Source: Girardinichthys multiradiatus (lineage: Eukaryota; Chordata; Actinopteri; Cyprinodontiformes; Goodeidae). From it: a DNA stretch of 64,000 bases. The translations under genes and the position numbers were made by a program. Under the pieces are notes generated by a model. It was not told the DNA's origin, ran no database searches, and saw only the letters and a list, made by a program, of their open reading frames with translations. This document shows, in pieces, positions 59,965 to 64,000 of the stretch (positions are counted from its first letter, which is position 1; each line of letters opens with the position of its first letter). The stretch covers positions 26,615,958 to 26,679,957 of the forward strand of contig NC_061805.1 of the NCBI RefSeq assembly GCF_021462225.1, read 5' to 3'.

Positions 59965-61445
59965 CAGGATTATTCTAACTTTTTATTATGCCCTATTGTT
60001 CTGTAATTATTTTTGAATAAAAAATTTTACCTTATGATTTCAACTATATAATTTTTAATATACATTTTTCTGTAACGAGTAAAGAGTTTCACAGAATGCA
60101 GTCTTTCATTAGAAATGACTAGAGTAAAATGATACAAAAAACGGTAAAAAAAATAAATTTTTTATTTAAAAAAACAAGTCTTCAGTAGTCACAGGACTAC
60201 TGTTTTTCTTAATGAATTTCTGCCTTTGGTTTTTGTAAGACAATCTATATACTTGTGTTTGTTTCTTTTGTTTTAAATTTTTAAAAAGTAAAGAAACATT
60301 TTTCCATCACATCATTCCTATCATCAAAAGTTATTTTATAGTGACACCAGAGAAAGTGCTAGTTTTTTCACAGTGAATGGACCTTTGAATACTGTGGCTT
60401 TCAGAGCAAAAGGAGCCGGCTTGGAGCTGGCCTTGGTAGACTGCCAGGTACTGTGAGCTGATGCAACAGATCGAGATCAAGTTTGATGAAGTAAATTGAA
60501 TATTTTTTTGAAAAATAACAACTGGATACTGGCAATGTTTATTATGCAAACTACAGCGCTATCAGCGCTATCATGCATTTCTGTCATGTTAAAGCCAACA
60601 TTAGAAAAATGATATCCCATATCCCAAATTTCGTACTCTTGTTGGCACATCCAATACAAATGACCGAGGTTTTAAGTTCAGCAACACTTTGGTCTGAAGG
60701 CCTCATCAGGCAGTGTTGTTCCTCCCCCACCTGTTACTGTGCACTGCTGGTCAGCTGGCTGAAAGAAGGCTACTAGACATTTCCCCTGCTTACAAGAAAG
60801 AAAAATTCTTCTGTTTGGAAATATTTACAGCTGCAAAAGAAAAAACATGGTGGGTCATGGTGTTGCAACTAAAGGTAAACCACCCATCATTCTTATTAGG
60901 CTATTAGAGTTTTAGGACCGCTTTTTATTAATCAGACACGGTACTTGACACACCATAAAAGAGCATCATCACTTCATCATTTGCAAACCAGATCTGTAAT
61001 TCTCTGCCAAAATATCCCACTTTTTTTATTTTAGTTTTTTCAGATTAAGGTCCTGTGGTAGTTTTATTGTAATGGATGTATTGCTGGATTTGCTGACCTA
61101 ATACAACAGTAATTCTCTGTAAGAGTAGCATTCACGTGGTCTTCGGTATATTTTCACTAAATAACCATAGAGGTGTTAACCTTTTTTCTCTTTTTGATTT
61201 TATGTTTGGAGAAAAAAAGATATTCCAGCTGTGATGTCAATGTTGGTGCAATACTGTGGTAACCTTGACCCAAGGATCATTTGTTATTCCAGAGGAGGGA
61301 GGTTGTGTCTACACAGTGAAACCACACATACTGTACACGTACCAGTAGAATTGGAGTTACATAGTAGAGGTTTAGGTGAAACTGAGTATATGCTGTGATG
61401 TCAGAGGGAGTGCAATCAAATGATTAACATACGCTTAAGACTGTG
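59965..61445. other. AT-rich non-coding stretch, no supported feature
   Basis: Short open frames without motifs on both strands. No repeat ends were recognised. Confidence 0.4.
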
Positions 61446-61490
61446 TTGATACTTTTCTCAGTTTGTTATTTCAGGCTTTTTCACATACAG

Positions 61491-61578
61491 GATACACACA
61501 CCCCTCTGCACACACCACATGGAGCAGCTGTACAATGCGTTGACCTGTGTGAGGAATGATGACTTATGTGTCAGTGGG
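61491..61578 (+). CDS. Candidate internal exon, protein not recognised
   Basis: The frame is open from 61,450 to 61,627. The acceptor CTTTTTCACATACAG ends at 61,490 and the donor GTCAGTGGG|GTGAGTCAG follows 61,578, giving 88 bases. Entered after a phase-2 intron, it reads IHTPLCTHHMEQLYNALTCV and then RNDDLCVSG, leaving in phase 0. Two other acceptor-like AGs (61,460-61,461 and 61,473-61,474) would need phases 0 and 1, so only the AG at 61,490 suits the two first-exon candidates. The peptide after MEQLYNAL looks plausible, but the upstream ACACACACC-rich part is low-complexity. No known family is recognised. It may be a chance frame. Confidence 0.33.
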
Positions 61579-61584
61579 GTGAGT

Positions 61585-62450
61585 CAGGGCTGTCATACTT
61601 GCAGTAAAGACAGCACAATAATTACTTAGCTTCATTAGAGTGTGAAGATGGGTGATACGAGAGAGGATCGGACCGATTGGTTCTCTTTAAAGTGGTTCTT
61701 GAGAATTTGGAGAGGAACTTTTAAGGAAAGTTAACAGAGTCATTTTGACTGCAGCACTTCTTTGTGTCTTTTTGTCTGAGAAGAAGTTAGAGAGCAGGCC
61801 AAGGACAATACAATTGCCCTTTAATTCAGGCAAGCAGCCAAAATATCCTATTCCCCAACCAAAGCTCACTCTCAGTCAGCTCCTACCATCCATTAGATCA
61901 CAGGAAGAAGGTTGATCATTTAGGCATTTAAGTATTCTGGAAAATATGCTTGGTATGTCCTGTGTTACAGTGTGACTATCGAGGAGCTCATTTTGTGGGT
62001 AATTTTCAATCTATGGTGTTTATAAAGCATTGACCTGCCAATTTCAGTTTTACTTACAGGACAATAATATAGGCAGATATAAAAACAGCATTCAAAATAT
62101 TTTTTTAGGTTGGTTATGAACAGTCAATAAATATTCATATTAACGGGGAAAGGCGACATCACCCTGTGTGTGTGTGAGAGTTGCTATAAAACATACTTTC
62201 ACTAATAAAAACAAAAGCAAAATGATTGTGGAGTGCATTTTAATGCGTAATTAGTGTGGCTAACATTGGATAAACATCAGTCTTCAGGAATATATTCAAA
62301 AGAAATCCAGCATGTCCCATCACAAGAAGAGCTTGAAAGTACAAAAAGATGAAACCGCAGTCGAACTCCATTAAACCCTCTTGTTTTCCACTGAATGTGT
62401 TGCTCTGTCCTGCTTTCCTGCAGCCTGAGAGACATGCATGTTGTAGAAAA
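61585..62450. other. Non-coding stretch, no supported feature
   Basis: A TG-rich word at 62,165 and short frames only. No recognised repeats. Confidence 0.4.
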
Positions 62451-62454
62451 TATA

Positions 62455-62700
62455 CAGGTGCATCTCAGTAAGTTTGAATATTATTTAAAAGGTCATTTAC
62501 TTCTGAATGCAACTCAATTTACTAAATGAAATGCATAATGTACATTACTGGATGTTTTAAAGCCTTTCTTTCAGTTAGTTATGCTGTTTTCAGCTTACAG
62601 CTAATGAAAACACAACATTTAATTTCCTTGAAGGTTATAATATTTCATCGGACTAGTAATATAAAAAAAATGTAAATACAGAAATTTGTGATTAACGGTG
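62455..62700. mobile_element. Solo terminal repeat of a Tc1-like element
   Basis: It starts CAGGTGCATCTCAGTAAGTT after TA, the terminus of another teleost Tc1-like family. AAAGGTCATTTACTTCTG and TCAGCTTACAGCTAATGAAA then follow in the order expected for its long terminal repeat. No transposase follows. Similar GCTTACAGCTAATG words at 21,685-21,700 suggest the same type of end there. Confidence 0.5.
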
Positions 62701-62709
62701 TGAAAATGT

Positions 62710-63355
62710 GTTAAAGACCCGCTTAAAGGTTACTATTTTCAAATGGTACTTTTGATCTGACAAGTAACCCTCATCGGAATGCATATTTTAATTTAAAATG
62801 TATCTGTAGTTTCTGCAAACAGGTCATTACTGATTAGGGGCAGTCAAGCTAAAATCGTCCGCTTACCAGCTATTTTTAAGCAGAGACTGCAGCTAATGAA
62901 TGTATTCTTTGTTGAATGTTAAATCTGGTGTACTGTTGGGACCTAACCACAGACACACTCTCAAAGACTGGCATAAAGATTAACACATATTCTCCATTCT
63001 ATTATTTTTTAGACAAAGCAGAGAAAATATTTGCAACTTTTTGGTTTATACTGGCCAACTTGTATTTTATTGTCTGAACAAACCGAGCCAGGGTTTTCTA
63101 CAATACTAATAGTTCTTAAACTTTACCTGAAAGAGCCACATTTGGTCTTGGCTTTTTATTTACACAGGCACATTTGATTCCAGCAAACGTTTAACAAACT
63201 TAGTGTATTATCTGTGTCTCCACCATAAAATCTTGAAAAGATTTTCTATTCAATAAGTAACAGGACTGCCTTTCTTTCCTGTAGAACACACCACTACAAG
63301 TTTTTGTAGGAAACTTAAAGATGATATAATAATTTTTTTACACCAGCTTTAAGCT
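62710..63355. other. AT-rich non-coding stretch, no supported feature
   Basis: Nothing recognised between the solo terminal repeat and the next Tc1 copy. Confidence 0.4.
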
Positions 63356-63358
63356 ATA

Positions 63359-64000
63359 CAGGTCCTTCTCAAAATATTAGCATATTGGGATAAAGTTCAT
63401 TATTTTCCATAATGTCATGATGAAAATTTAACATTCATATATTTTAGATTCATTGCACACTAACTGAAATATTTCAGGTCTTTTATTGTTTTAATACAGA
63501 TGATTTTGGCATACAGCTCATGAAAACCCAAAATTCCTATCTCACAAAATTAGCATATTTCATCCGACCAATAAAAGAAAAGTGTTTTTAATACAAAAAA
63601 CGTCAACTTTCAAATAATCATGTACAGTTATGCACTCAATACTTGGTCGGGAATCCTTTTGCAGAAATGACTGCTTCAATGCGGCGTGGCATGGAGGCAA
63701 TCAGCCTGTGGCACTGCTGAGGTCTTATGGAGGCCCAGGATGCTTCGATAGCGGCCTTTAGCTCATCCAGAGTGTTGGGTCTTGAGTCTCTCAACGTTCT
63801 CTTCACAATATCCCACAGATTGTCTATGGGGTTCAGGTCAGGAGAGTTGGCAGGCCAATTGAGCACAGTGATACCATGGTCAGTAAACCATTTACCAGTG
63901 GTTTTGGCACTGTGAGCAGGTGCCAGGTCGTGCTGAAAAATGAAATCTTCATCTCCATAAAGCTTTTCAGCAGATTGAAGCATGAAGTGCTCCAAAATCT
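63359..64000 (-). mobile_element. Tc1-like element, same family as 11.1 kb, cut by window end
   Basis: The terminus CAGGTCCTTCTC follows TA at 63,357-63,358. The 200-base arm (63,359-63,558) is almost identical to that of the 11.1-12.7 kb element, with the same outer and inner AAAATATTAGCATAT / AAAATTAGCATAT sites. Transposase on the minus strand begins beyond the window. The other terminus is not visible. Confidence 0.92.
63636..64000 (-). CDS. Tc1 transposase C-terminal part, partial at window edge
   Basis: The frame is open from the window edge to the stop at 63,636 and encodes about 121 residues of the catalytic domain. It includes the second catalytic aspartate in FQHDLAPAHSAKTTGKW and the third motif in NSPDLNPIDNLWD. 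The C-terminus HRLIASMPRRIEAVISAKGF is complete. At the third catalytic position it has aspartate where the 11.1 kb copy has glutamate (NPIEN). No stop or frameshift is visible in the part shown. Transposases of this superfamily cut and paste DNA between TA sites in the nucleus. Whether this copy is active depends on the missing N-terminal half. Confidence 0.88.
   Translation of the reverse strand, partial: ILEHFMLQSAEKLYGDEDFIFQHDLAPAHSAKTTGKWFTDHGITVLNWPANSPDLNPIDNLWDIVKRTLRDSRPNTLDELKAAIEASWASIRPQQCHRLIASMPRRIEAVISAKGFPTKY

Overview
The window looks like vertebrate, almost certainly ray-finned fish (teleost), nuclear DNA. It is AT-rich and has no long intact open reading frame. It is dense in teleost-type interspersed repeats: several Tc1-like DNA transposon families, a hAT fragment, tRNA-headed SINEs, an L2/Rex1-like LINE relic and a GAACCAGGCTCAG-type repeat. 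It also carries long uninterrupted microsatellites. There is no operon structure, no CRISPR array and no intact multi-exon gene. The species cannot be named from this sequence.

Layout. 1-5.5 kb: non-coding, with a tRNA-derived SINE at about 1.08-1.25 kb, a recursive-splice-like site at 2.78 kb and a Tc1 relic at 3.17-3.59 kb. 5.6-7.1 kb: a 1.45 kb Tc1 element with a deleted transposase, sitting inside an (AT)n tract. 10.85-13.05 kb: an old Tc1-like relic split by a younger, nearly complete 1,605 bp Tc1 element. 17.8-23.9 kb: a graveyard of LINE and DNA transposon relics. 26-31.7 kb: a Tc1 scrap, a purine-rich promoter-like block, an 18-nt microexon candidate, (GT)n and a hairpin-bearing repeat. 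34.4-34.8 kb: about 98 perfect copies of ATCT. 36.4-38.1 kb: a Tc1 relic followed by the GAACCAGGCTCAG repeat. 44.8-46.2 kb: (ATGG)n and a second SINE. 47.1, 52.5 and 61.5 kb: candidate exons. 58.95-59.95 kb: a hAT element with a zinc-finger fragment. 63.36 kb to the end: a reverse-strand Tc1 copy of the same family as the 11.1 kb element, cut by the window edge.

Host gene hypothesis. All the better splice-like signals on the plus strand can be fitted to one long plus-strand gene: the recursive-type site (2,781), the microexon (28,399-28,416), two first-exon candidates (47,121-47,281 and about 52,035-52,606) and an internal exon candidate (61,491-61,578). The two first-exon candidates both end in phase 2. 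The 61.5 kb candidate, entered at its acceptor AG at 61,489-61,490, continues that phase with an open frame. This suggests a gene with alternative promoters, but I do not recognise the encoded protein and no name is given. Transcript data would be needed to confirm it.

Everything else I can support is mobile-element or simple-repeat sequence. Stretches where I see nothing are stated as such.
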